This document shows positions 32,411 to 39,443 of a stretch of DNA of 64,000 bases, piece by piece (position 1 is the first letter of the stretch; each line of letters opens with the position of its first letter). The DNA is from JAJPHY01 sp040754475. GTDB taxonomy: Bacteria; Actinomycetota; UBA4738; HRBIN12. The stretch lies in the NCBI GenBank assembly GCA_040754475.1, contig JBFMCN010000007.1, positions 10,425 to 74,424 on the forward strand. The letters are read 5' to 3'. The position numbers and the translations under genes are program-made. The notes below the pieces were generated by a model. That model ran no database searches and was not told the DNA's origin. It was given only the letters and a program-made list of their open reading frames with translations.

Positions 32411-33532
32411 TCAGGCGGTGTCTGCCTCTCGGTCCCCCTCCGCCCGCCACCTGGCCTGCAGGCGCTTCATCAGTTCCGGCATCGTGGTGTACTCGAGCTC
32501 GTCCAGACCGATCCGGTGTGGCTCGAATGGACCCATCCGCCGCATGTAGTCGGCGGTTCGGAGCGCGATCTGCCGGGCGCGGTCGAAGCCCAGATCGGCG
32601 AACATGTCTCGGGGGCCGTTGAGCCTCCCGTCCTTCACCTGGAAGCCGAGCGCGACGATTCGCGGCGGCCCGTCGAATCGGGACGGCGTGGCGTCCTCGA
32701 TGCTCGTCGGCATGAGCGGCCCGAAGTGCGAACCGCGCATCCATCCTGCCACCAGATGTGGGAATGCGAAGGGCTCGAGCACCTCGCCGACGGCAGGTAG
32801 GCCGCTCTGACACCGGACGATGAGCACGGGGTCGTCCTTACCCACGTACCGCCCGGCCATGAGGGACAGACGCTGGGTGGACGTGGCGGCCGCCACGATC
32901 CCGTCGCTTCGGGAGCGAACGCGCCTGATCACGAAGCTGTGGGGAGCACCGACCAGCATCAGCAAGTCGTAGTAGTCCTCGGGCGTTCGCAGATCGACCG
33001 CTTGGTCCTCCTTGAGGTCGAGGACCTCGAACTCGAACCCGGAGTGCAACTTGGGGTCGATCACGAGACCGATGGAGGAGAACGGGTCGGCGAACATCCT
33101 GGACAGGGGGAGGTTGAAGGCGCCGGGCTCGGTCTTGTCCGCCAGGAACACGAGGACTGGTTCGCTCGGCCGCTCGACGAAGGTCATCTCCGCGTAGCCC
33201 GGCCCCATGCCTCGCAGGTTGCCGCTGAAGGCGTCGGTCAGGAGGTCCTGCCCGGCTCCGTACATCCCGAGCCTCGTAGCCACCTCGGTGGTCGCCTTGA
33301 AGACGTCCCAGGCAAACCCGTGGACGCGCTCGCTGTTGGCGCCGTGCTGGTGCGTCAGGATGAGAGCGAGGTCGTCTCCGACACGGTTCACCTGTCCGTC
33401 GATCACGAGGCCCGCATCCACGGCCTCACGTACTCGCTCCCTCGCCACTTGAACCATCTCGGGGTGGACCTCGGTGTGACCCACGAAACCGCCGGTATCG
33501 GCCTTGATAACGGACAGCGTGACCTCCATCAC
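32411..33532 (-). CDS. Archaeal-type fructose-1,6-bisphosphate aldolase/phosphatase
   Basis: A 373-residue class V FBPase. This bifunctional enzyme condenses triose phosphates to fructose-1,6-bisphosphate and then removes the 1-phosphate, making gluconeogenesis one-way. The N-terminal SVIKADTGGFVGHT carries the first metal and phosphate ligands; GRYVGKDDP provides Tyr229 and Lys232, the catalytic pair of the archaeal enzymes, Lys232 being the Schiff-base lysine. TGG, DDLALILTHQHG and GDTDKTEPGAFN-like segments give further metal ligands. It is typical of archaea and a few deep-branching bacteria. It is monocistronic, leftward; a transketolase gene lies at 46391. Confidence 0.93.
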   Translation of the reverse strand: MMEVTLSVIKADTGGFVGHTEVHPEMVQVARERVREAVDAGLVIDGQVNRVGDDLALILTHQHGANSERVHGFAWDVFKATTEVATRLGMYGAGQDLLTDAFSGNLRGMGPGYAEMTFVERPSEPVLVFLADKTEPGAFNLPLSRMFADPFSSIGLVIDPKLHSGFEFEVLDLKEDQAVDLRTPEDYYDLLMLVGAPHSFVIRRVRSRSDGIVAAATSTQRLSLMAGRYVGKDDPVLIVRCQSGLPAVGEVLEPFAFPHLVAGWMRGSHFGPLMPTSIEDATPSRFDGPPRIVALGFQVKDGRLNGPRDMFADLGFDRARQIALRTADYMRRMGPFEPHRIGLDELEYTTMPELMKRLQARWRAEGDREADTA

Positions 33533-33618
33533 TCCTCCTTGAGTCGCACGACTCCAGGCTGGCGCTGTTCGCCCGCGTCAGTCAGGGTCGAGGGGTCCGG
33601 GACCGGCGGGACGGTCGG

Positions 33619-33657
33619 CCGTCCCCGCGGGGCCGTTGGGACCGCCCCGCGGGACGG
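33619..33657. terminator. Hairpin between YHS and FBPase genes
   Basis: CCGTCCCCGCGGGGC (33619-33633) pairs with GCCCCGCGGGACGG (33644-33657), 14 pairs with one bulged C and a 10-base loop. It is placed just past the leftward YHS gene and upstream of the leftward FBPase gene, as expected for a terminator of the former. No T-run is seen. Confidence 0.55.
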
Positions 33658-33684
33658 CAGCGCTGGGTCAGGTGACTGCACCGC

Positions 33685-33828
33685 TCAGGGCAGGTAGGAG
33701 GGGGGATCTTCCGCGAAGTCCTCCATGCACCCCTCGGAGCAGAAGTAGTACGTCGTCCCCTCGTGCTCGTGTTTCCACTCGGCGGTTGCCGGGTCCACCT
33801 CCATGCCGCAAACGGGATCGATCTCCAC
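33685..33828 (-). CDS. YHS-domain protein
   Basis: A 47-residue YHS domain: DPVCGMEVDPATAEW, then TTYYFCSEGCMEDF. The first Cys and the C-x-x-x-C pair are the usual metal-binding residues; YHS domains occur in copper/heavy-metal ATPases and related proteins and as free-standing small proteins. GTG 33828 preceded by GAGGAGG at eight bases is the best start; the open extension to 33978 is low-complexity. It is divergent from the four-helix membrane protein gene. A metal-delivery role is only inferred from the family. Confidence 0.82.
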   Translation of the reverse strand: MEIDPVCGMEVDPATAEWKHEHEGTTYYFCSEGCMEDFAEDPPSYLP

Positions 33829-33941
33829 GGCAGGAACCTCCTCAAGTTGGCTGGGGGAACACCCGAAGGATACGCTCGAGACAGGGCTGCGAAGGCCGCA
33901 GACCGGTCGGTCGTTGCCGCGGCGAGTGGCGGGAGCCTCGG

Positions 33942-34607
33942 ATGATGGAGCAGCGGACGTCTTCGGGTGGCCTCGCACCCGCGCTCGCGATCCTCGGAGG
34001 CGTGCTGGTCATGGCTGGATCGGTCCTGGACTGGGCGACGGCTTCGGCCGGAGGGTTCAGCACGTCGGCCAAGGGGATCAACGGTTGGGAAGGGAAGGTC
34101 ACGATCGTCTGTGGGATCTCCATGGTCATCGCGGGCGTTTCTTCCTTCGTCGGCGCGACCGGAGGCAAGAACCGGCTGCGGGTGTCTGCGCTGGTAGGAG
34201 GGGCGGGGGCGGCCGCGATCAGCATCTACAGCGCGATGAGCGCCGAGGATCAGGTGATCGACGGAGTTGCCACAGAGCTGGCCAAGCAGCAGGCCGTCGC
34301 AGTCGAAATCGCCCGTGCGGCGGTCCAGGAAGCGATCGACCGGGGGCAGTTCGCGGTCTCGCTCGAGATAGGGATCTACTTGGTGATCGTCGGCGGGATC
34401 ATCGGGATCGTCGCGGCGATCCTTGCGATGATGTCCCGCTCGGCCGCCCCACGTGCGCCGGCTCCCGCCGCGGGACTGACCGGCTGGTCCGCACCCGCCG
34501 CTCCGTACATACGTCCGCCCATGCCCTCCGACCAGGAATCCGCGAGCGAGAAATCCATCGGCGACGGGTTCTCAGAGGGTAGACTGCCCCCACCACCACC
34601 CAACTAG
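33942..34607 (+). CDS. Four-helix membrane protein of unknown function
   Basis: A 221-residue protein with about four hydrophobic segments: ALAILGGVLVMAGSVLDWA, IVCGISMVIAGVSSFVGA, LVGGAGAAAISIYSAMSA and IGIYLVIVGGIIGIVAAIL. The tail is Pro/Ser-rich and probably cytoplasmic or extended outside. It resembles small actinobacterial membrane proteins of no known role. Two consecutive ATGs (33942 and 33945) follow GGGAG. The next gene (UPF0047) begins two bases after its stop, so they are likely cotranscribed. Confidence 0.75.
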   Translation: MMEQRTSSGGLAPALAILGGVLVMAGSVLDWATASAGGFSTSAKGINGWEGKVTIVCGISMVIAGVSSFVGATGGKNRLRVSALVGGAGAAAISIYSAMSAEDQVIDGVATELAKQQAVAVEIARAAVQEAIDRGQFAVSLEIGIYLVIVGGIIGIVAAILAMMSRSAAPRAPAPAAGLTGWSAPAAPYIRPPMPSDQESASEKSIGDGFSEGRLPPPPPN

Positions 34608-34609
34608 CC

Positions 34610-35014
34610 ATGCGTACGACAGAGATCCAGATCGAGACCGAGGGTCGGCGAGTGGTCGACATCACTCCGCTTGTGCGCCGTTTCGTCGCGGAAGGAAACG
34701 AGAGCGGGATCTTGAACATCTTCCTGCCGCACGCAACCGCCGGCCTCGGGCTGATGGAGACGGGATCGGGCTCCGAAGAGGATCTTGAGGAGCTGATGGA
34801 GCGGCTGATGCCGCGCGACGACAGGTACGTGCATCGCCTGGGCTCGCGCGGGCACGGCGGTGACCACCTGCTCCCGGTGCTCGCAGCCCCGTCTCTCGTT
34901 CTGCCCGTGGAGGACGGGGAGCTGGCGATCGGCACGTGGCAGAGTGTTGTCGTCGTGGATCCGAACCTCGAGAACAATCGTCGCCGCGTCAAGATGTTGA
35001 TGCTGCCAGGCTGA
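34610..35014 (+). CDS. UPF0047/YjbQ-family protein
   Basis: A 134-residue member of the YjbQ (UPF0047) family, small trimeric proteins. The signature is visible: ESGILNIFLPHATAGLGL, then a GHGGDHLLPVL block and ENNRRRVKML-type end with LAIGTWQSVVVVD. E. coli YjbQ was reported to have weak thiamine-phosphate synthase activity in vitro, and some archaeal homologues contain a metal site formed by the conserved His residues. No thiamine genes are nearby. Translation probably depends on coupling to the upstream membrane-protein gene (2-base gap). Confidence 0.9.
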   Translation: MRTTEIQIETEGRRVVDITPLVRRFVAEGNESGILNIFLPHATAGLGLMETGSGSEEDLEELMERLMPRDDRYVHRLGSRGHGGDHLLPVLAAPSLVLPVEDGELAIGTWQSVVVVDPNLENNRRRVKMLMLPG

Positions 35015-35026
35015 CCGCCCGGCGGA

Positions 35027-35386
35027 CTAGAGGTACTGGCCGGGGGCGAGTTCCCTGCCGTCCATGCGCGACGCGACGGCCTGAACGTCGCGTTCACGGA
35101 GCAGCAGGTACTCCTCGCCGTTCAGCTCGACCTCGAGCCCCGCTTGGGGCAGGAACAGGATGCGGTCGCCCACCTTCGTGGCCCGAACGTCGGGGCCCAC
35201 GAGCGCAACCTGCCCCCACGTGCATCGCTTAGGAGCGGGCGCGGCCGTGGCCGGGATCAGCAGACCTCCGCGCGACTTGCGCTCGCCGTGGTCGGGGTGC
35301 TGGACGACGATGCGGTCTCCCGTGAGACGAATCTCCTCGTTGCGCTTGCGGCGAGCGCTCGGCGACGTGGTGGCAGAACGAGGCAT
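35027..35386 (-). CDS. groES: GroES-like co-chaperonin, unlinked to groEL
   Basis: A 119-residue Cpn10-fold protein with GDRIVVQHPDHGERKSRGGLLIPATA (mobile-loop region GLLIPAT), TWGQVALVGPD and VGDRILFLPQAGLEVELNGEEYLLLRERDV. This is the usual GroES order, with a 17-residue basic N-terminal extension. It lies far from groEL and has no visible CIRCE site. TAGAAT ends nine bases before ATG 35386 and is a good -10 candidate, giving a very short leader. Some residues differ from standard GroES, so a specialised partner is possible. Confidence 0.82.
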   Translation of the reverse strand: MPRSATTSPSARRKRNEEIRLTGDRIVVQHPDHGERKSRGGLLIPATAAPAPKRCTWGQVALVGPDVRATKVGDRILFLPQAGLEVELNGEEYLLLRERDVQAVASRMDGRELAPGQYL

Positions 35387-35477
35387 ACGGGTGCGATTCT
35401 AGCTGCGCCCGGCCGATTCCCCCGTCCCGCCGGGCAACGTCGGTGCTTCCACGCAGGGGGTGGCAAGGCTCTGTAGG

Positions 35478-36347
35478 ATGCCTCGCGCGATGGAAGCGAA
35501 GAAGGTCCTGAAGGAAGCGGTCAAGAGCCTCAAGGCCTCGAAGGCGATCGACCACTGGCAGAAGGACCGAGAGGCGATCGAGTCGGAGGATCTCCTCACG
35601 CACGCCATGGGCGTGGACGAGATCGATCCGGAGGACGAGGTGCCGGCCGGTGTCCTCCGGAGGTTCGAGCGGATGGTCGCCCGTCGAGCGACCGGCGAGC
35701 CGGTCCAGTTCATCAAGGGATACTCCGAGTTCCGGGGCCTCAAGCTGATCTCAAGACCCGGGGTGTTCGTGCCGCGCGACTCGACCGAGTTCCTTGCGGA
35801 GCAAGCGATCCGGCGCCTTCGACGGCGCAAGCGGCCGATCGCAGTAGACCTCGCTACAGGTGGGGGGCCGGTGGCGCTGGCCGTCGCGCACGAGACGAGG
35901 CGTGTACGGGTCTACGGCACGGACGTATCCACGGCCGCAGTCCGTATGGCTCGGAAGAACGCCGAACGCCTGCGGCTGCGAGCGACGTTTGTGACCGGAG
36001 ACCTGTTCGGCGGCCTTCCAGAGGGCCTGGTCGGCAAGGTCGATGTCGTCACGCTCCATCCCCCGTACGTCGCAAAGCGGGAGTTGAAGGATCTGCCGCT
36101 CGAGATTCGGAAGTTCGAGCCGGTCCATACTCTCACCGATCACAGCGAGGACGGGCTCGGCTTGATCGAGCGCGCCGCCGCCGAGTCGCACGAGTGGCTC
36201 CGCAAGGGTGGCTGGCTTCTGATCGAGGTGAGCCCGGACCGTGCCAGGTCGGTTGCGCGTATCCTGCGCGCGCATGGGTTCCGCGACGTGCGGAGCACGG
36301 CCGGCGGAGAGCTGAAGGTCACTCGGGTCGTCGTCGGACGTCTTTGA
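35478..36347 (+). CDS. PrmC/HemK-like methyltransferase with HPPY motif
   Basis: A 289-residue N5-glutamine methyltransferase-like protein. An N-terminal helical domain (LTHAMGVDE, GEPVQFIKGYSEFRG) is followed by a Rossmann methyltransferase with motif I VDLATGGGPVALAVA and the region expected to hold the catalytic N-P-P-Y. Here that site reads LHPPYVAK, with His in place of Asn. PrmC methylates release factors at the GGQ glutamine, and this substitution may mean a different substrate or a loss of that activity. Starts ATG 35478 and ATG 35490 are both plausible. It is followed by the TlpA-like gene. Confidence 0.82.
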   Translation: MPRAMEAKKVLKEAVKSLKASKAIDHWQKDREAIESEDLLTHAMGVDEIDPEDEVPAGVLRRFERMVARRATGEPVQFIKGYSEFRGLKLISRPGVFVPRDSTEFLAEQAIRRLRRRKRPIAVDLATGGGPVALAVAHETRRVRVYGTDVSTAAVRMARKNAERLRLRATFVTGDLFGGLPEGLVGKVDVVTLHPPYVAKRELKDLPLEIRKFEPVHTLTDHSEDGLGLIERAAAESHEWLRKGGWLLIEVSPDRARSVARILRAHGFRDVRSTAGGELKVTRVVVGRL

Positions 36348-36376
36348 CGCCCAGCCAGGTGGAGGTGTGTGCCGCT

Positions 36377-36967
36377 GTGAGGAATGCATCACGGAATAGC
36401 CGGATCCTCAGTGTGGGCGGCGTCGCGGCAGTCGCCGTCACTTGTGGGGTCATGCTTCTGGGCTGTGCGACGGACAACGGCGGGAGCACGGGCACATCGG
36501 GCTCCGGGCGGGTTCGGGTCGCGGGGCCGGCGCGGACCAGCTTGTTCGAGCCCGGGGAGGAGGTCCCGAGCTTCTCAGCTCCGGCGCTTGGGGGCGGCCG
36601 GATCGAATGGGAGACTTACCGGGGGCGGCCCGTCGTCCTTGTTCTCTGGATGCTTTCGTGCCCCCACTGCCGGGCCGAGCTGCCAGTCCTCGCCAGCGTG
36701 GCGAAGGACTTCACGAACGTGGCTTTGGTCGCGATCACGTGCGGGATCGGACAGGGCGAGTTGTCTTCGGTTGAGGAGTACATGGAAGACGGCGGGCTAA
36801 CGTTCCCGGTCGCTGTGGACGACGAGAGCGACACGCTGGCTCGGGCTTTCGGCATTCGGTACGTCCCGACCATCTACTTCGTGGAATCGGACGGGAGAGT
36901 GTTCCGCGTGGTCGAAGGGGAGTCACCCGAGGCGACACTCCGGGGGCTGTTCGAGGCGCTCGACTGA
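36377..36967 (+). CDS. TlpA/ResA-like thioredoxin lipoprotein
   Basis: A 196-residue lipoprotein with a signal peptide ending in the lipobox LLGC, then a short Gly/Ser linker and an AhpC/TSA-thioredoxin domain. The redox motif is CPHC in WMLSCPHCRAEL, and the cis-proline loop is VPTIYF. Such proteins reduce cytochrome c apoproteins or other exported thiols. The GTG at 36377 is favoured (GGAGGT ten bases upstream); GTG 36365 is an option. The gene converges on moaA with 27 bases between. Confidence 0.85.
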   Translation: MRNASRNSRILSVGGVAAVAVTCGVMLLGCATDNGGSTGTSGSGRVRVAGPARTSLFEPGEEVPSFSAPALGGGRIEWETYRGRPVVLVLWMLSCPHCRAELPVLASVAKDFTNVALVAITCGIGQGELSSVEEYMEDGGLTFPVAVDDESDTLARAFGIRYVPTIYFVESDGRVFRVVEGESPEATLRGLFEALD

Positions 36968-36994
36968 CCCGGCGCTCGTCTCTTGCCCCGGTGC

Positions 36995-38026
36995 TCAGCC
37001 GCCGATCATCGACATGCTGCGCTCGGGCCGAAGGAAATCCGGGTGGTTGATCCGGTGGCCCGACCACTTGCGCCGCAGACTTATGCGGATAAGGAGGGCG
37101 ATCTCGTCGTCGGCGGCCCCCGAGCGCAGTGGTGCGCGCAGGTCGGTCTCCTCGAGGGCGAACAGACATGCGCGGAGCTGGCCCTCGGCCGTGAGGCGGA
37201 TGCGGTTGCAGCCGTCGCAGAACGGCTCGGTCACCGGTGAGATCACGCCGATTCCGCCGGGTGCGCCGTCGGCGAAGACGAAGCTCGTGGCCGGGTCGTT
37301 GTCGCGGGCGATGGCAACGAGGGGGTACACGCGGTCGATCGCCTCGACGATCGATGCCGATGGGACGACCTTGGCCCGCTCCCAGGCGCGTTCTGCGTCG
37401 AGCGGCATGTACTCGATGAACCGCACCGTGTAGCCGGCCTCCCTCGCCCAGCGGGCGAAGTCGACGACCTCGTCCTCGTTCCGGCCCCTGATCACGACGC
37501 TGTTGATCTTCCGGGGGGCGAGGCCCGCGGCGCGGGCGGGGCGGCGGCCCGCCCGCGCCCTCTCGAGCGCGTCTCGCCGTGTCATCTCGGCGAAGCGGTG
37601 GCGCATGAGCGAGTCGCACGACACAGTGACACGGTCGAGGCCGGCCTCGGCGAGGGGTCCGGCCAGGCGATCGAGAAGCAAGCCGTTCGTGGTCATCGAG
37701 ATGTCGAGGTTGGGCCCCGCGCGCCGGAACATCCGGATCAGATCGGGGAGCTCGGCCCGGACGGTGGGCTCGCCACCCGTGACCTTGACCGAGCGCACGC
37801 CCAGCGAGACGAAGATCTCCAAGAGCCGGGAGAGCTCCTCGAACGTGAGCAGCTCCCTCCGCGGCAGCCACCGCAGCCCGTTCGACGGCATGCAGTACGT
37901 GCAGCGGAGGTTGCAGCGATCGGTCACGGATACGCGCAGGTCATCCACCACGCGCCCGAACCCGTCCACGAGCGGACCGATTGCCGGCGCAGGGGTCGAG
38001 GGCGGTCTCAAGCCGACGTTGCTCAT
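36995..38026 (-). CDS. moaA: GTP 3',8-cyclase
   Basis: MoaA is the radical SAM enzyme that starts molybdenum cofactor synthesis by making 3',8-cyclo-GTP. The 343-residue protein has the SAM cluster motif RCNLRCTYC, the GGEPT SAM-binding block, the C-terminal cluster motif CDGCNRIRLTAEGQLRACLF, and the terminal GG. Two departures are seen: VSCDSL where VSLDSL is usual, and an Arg-rich stretch RARAGRRPARAAGLAP (about residues 180-195) that could reflect divergence or a pair of compensating frameshifts in GC-rich DNA. ATG 38026 is used; ATG 38062 is possible. Confidence 0.9.
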   Translation of the reverse strand: MSNVGLRPPSTPAPAIGPLVDGFGRVVDDLRVSVTDRCNLRCTYCMPSNGLRWLPRRELLTFEELSRLLEIFVSLGVRSVKVTGGEPTVRAELPDLIRMFRRAGPNLDISMTTNGLLLDRLAGPLAEAGLDRVTVSCDSLMRHRFAEMTRRDALERARAGRRPARAAGLAPRKINSVVIRGRNEDEVVDFARWAREAGYTVRFIEYMPLDAERAWERAKVVPSASIVEAIDRVYPLVAIARDNDPATSFVFADGAPGGIGVISPVTEPFCDGCNRIRLTAEGQLRACLFALEETDLRAPLRSGAADDEIALLIRISLRRKWSGHRINHPDFLRPERSMSMIGG

Positions 38027-38042
38027 GCCTAGGGTGACCAGC

Positions 38043-38053
38043 GTAACGGTTAC
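38043..38053. promoter_or_regulatory. 11-bp palindrome in the moaA/moaB divergent region
   Basis: GTAACGGTTAC is a perfect palindrome around a central G. It lies 17 bases upstream of the moaA ATG at 38026 and 96 bases before the moaB start. If ATG 38062 is the real moaA start, it would be inside the gene. It may bind a regulator of both genes; no repressor gene is nearby. Confidence 0.3.
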
Positions 38054-38148
38054 AGCCTCCAACGGCCGAGCGTGCTCGGGGCGCTGGCGGCCGCTGCCGG
38101 CTGAGGCGTACGTGAGCCGCCAGCCGCGCGGTCTGGCAGGATAGACGC

Positions 38149-38655
38149 GTGGATTCGGAAGGGTTCCGGACCGCGGTGGTTACCGTCTCCGACGGCGTGT
38201 CTGGGGGCACCCGGACGGACGAGTCCGGCGATCTCGCTGGCTCGATGCTGTCAGACGCCGGCTTCGAGGTCGCCGAGCGCTCTGTCGTTCCCGACGAGCG
38301 CCCATGGATCGAGTCCATGCTGGTGGGACTGGCCGAACGCGGATTCAGCCTCGTCGTGACGACGGGAGGCACGGGGTTCGGGCCCCGCGACGTCACTCCT
38401 GAGGCGACACGCGCCGTCATCGACCGGGAGGCGCCGGGCCTGGCCGAGCTCATGCGGCGCGTGGGCCTGGAGAAGACGCCGATGGCGGCTCTGTCCCGCG
38501 GCGTCGCCGGCTGCCGTGCGGGGACGCTGATCCTGAACCTGCCGGGCAGCCCGAAGGGTGTCCGCGAGAGCCTCGAGGCCGTGCTTCCGATCCTGTTCCA
38601 TGCGCTGGAGCTGCTCGCGGGGAGGACCTGCACCCATCCGCCGGGGTGCGCGTGA
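38149..38655 (+). CDS. mog: Molybdopterin adenylyltransferase (MogA/MoaB family)
   Basis: A 168-residue protein of the MogA/MoaB family, which adenylylates molybdopterin before metal insertion. The family signatures are present: VVTVSDGVSGGTRTDES, TTGGTGFGPRDVTPEAT and GTLILNLPGSPKGVRESL. It runs divergently from moaA. The GTG at 38149 has no Shine-Dalgarno sequence; CAGGAT ends six bases upstream and may be a -10 box. moaC, moaE, moeA and a molybdate transporter are not in the window. Confidence 0.92.
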   Translation: MDSEGFRTAVVTVSDGVSGGTRTDESGDLAGSMLSDAGFEVAERSVVPDERPWIESMLVGLAERGFSLVVTTGGTGFGPRDVTPEATRAVIDREAPGLAELMRRVGLEKTPMAALSRGVAGCRAGTLILNLPGSPKGVRESLEAVLPILFHALELLAGRTCTHPPGCA

Positions 38656-38683
38656 GCGCCCCGCGTGGGCCTCGGAGCTTCCG

Positions 38684-39442
38684 GTGAGCAAGAGCCCGCG
38701 CCACGTCCGGAAGAACCGGCGGTTCTGGGACCACCTGAGCGATGAGTACCAGGCGCTGCACGCGCGCCAGCTCAACCGCTGGGACCGCCCCGTCTGGGGG
38801 GTGTGGTCGATCCCGGAATCCAAGCTACAGGTGCTCGGCGACGTCGCCGGCAAGGACGTCCTGGAGTTCGGCTGCGGCGGCGGGCAGTGGTCGATCTACC
38901 TCTCGCGGATGGGTGCCCGACCGGTCGGGTTGGATCTGTCGATCGGGCAGCTCCGACACGCCAAGCGGCTGATGGCGGAGGCCGGGGTGTGGTTTCCGAT
39001 CGTGAGCGCGAACGCCGAGCGGGCGCCGTTCGCGGACGAGAGCTTCGACGTCGTGTTCTGCGACCACGGGGCGATGACGTTCGCCGATCCTCGTCGCACC
39101 GTGCCGGAGGCGTCGCGCCTGCTCCGGCCGGGCGGCCTGTTCGCCTTCAACATCGCCAGCTCGTTGATCTTCCTGTGCTGGGACACCGAAGGGGAACGGG
39201 CAGACGAGAGGCTGCACCGCGACTACTTCGGCATGCACAAGTGGGACGAGGAATCTGTGGACTTCCAGCTTCCATACGGCGAGTGGATCCGGCTCTTCCG
39301 CTCGAACGGGTTGGAAGTCGAGGACCTGATCGAGCCACGCCCGGGCCCCAGGGCCAGGAGCACATACGACCTGGCCACCCTCGAGTGGGCCCGGCGGTTC
39401 CCCGCGGAGAGCATCTGGAAGCTCCGCAAGCGGGTCGCCTAG
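38684..39442 (+). CDS. Class I SAM-dependent methyltransferase
   Basis: A 252-residue methyltransferase with motif I VLEFGCGGGQWSIYLS, the acidic loop GLDLSIGQL, the post-motif ESFDVVFCDHGAMTFAD and the motif LLRPGGLFAFNIAS. The N-terminal region SKSPRHVRKNRRFWDHLSDEY is basic. The family (Methyltransf_11/25-like) does not reveal the substrate. GTG 38684 is supported by GGAG six bases upstream; an ORF from 38558 is only the open frame. It follows moaB by 28 bases and is followed one base later by the sulfatase gene, so a joint unit is possible. Confidence 0.85.
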   Translation: MSKSPRHVRKNRRFWDHLSDEYQALHARQLNRWDRPVWGVWSIPESKLQVLGDVAGKDVLEFGCGGGQWSIYLSRMGARPVGLDLSIGQLRHAKRLMAEAGVWFPIVSANAERAPFADESFDVVFCDHGAMTFADPRRTVPEASRLLRPGGLFAFNIASSLIFLCWDTEGERADERLHRDYFGMHKWDEESVDFQLPYGEWIRLFRSNGLEVEDLIEPRPGPRARSTYDLATLEWARRFPAESIWKLRKRVA

Positions 39443-39443
39443 C

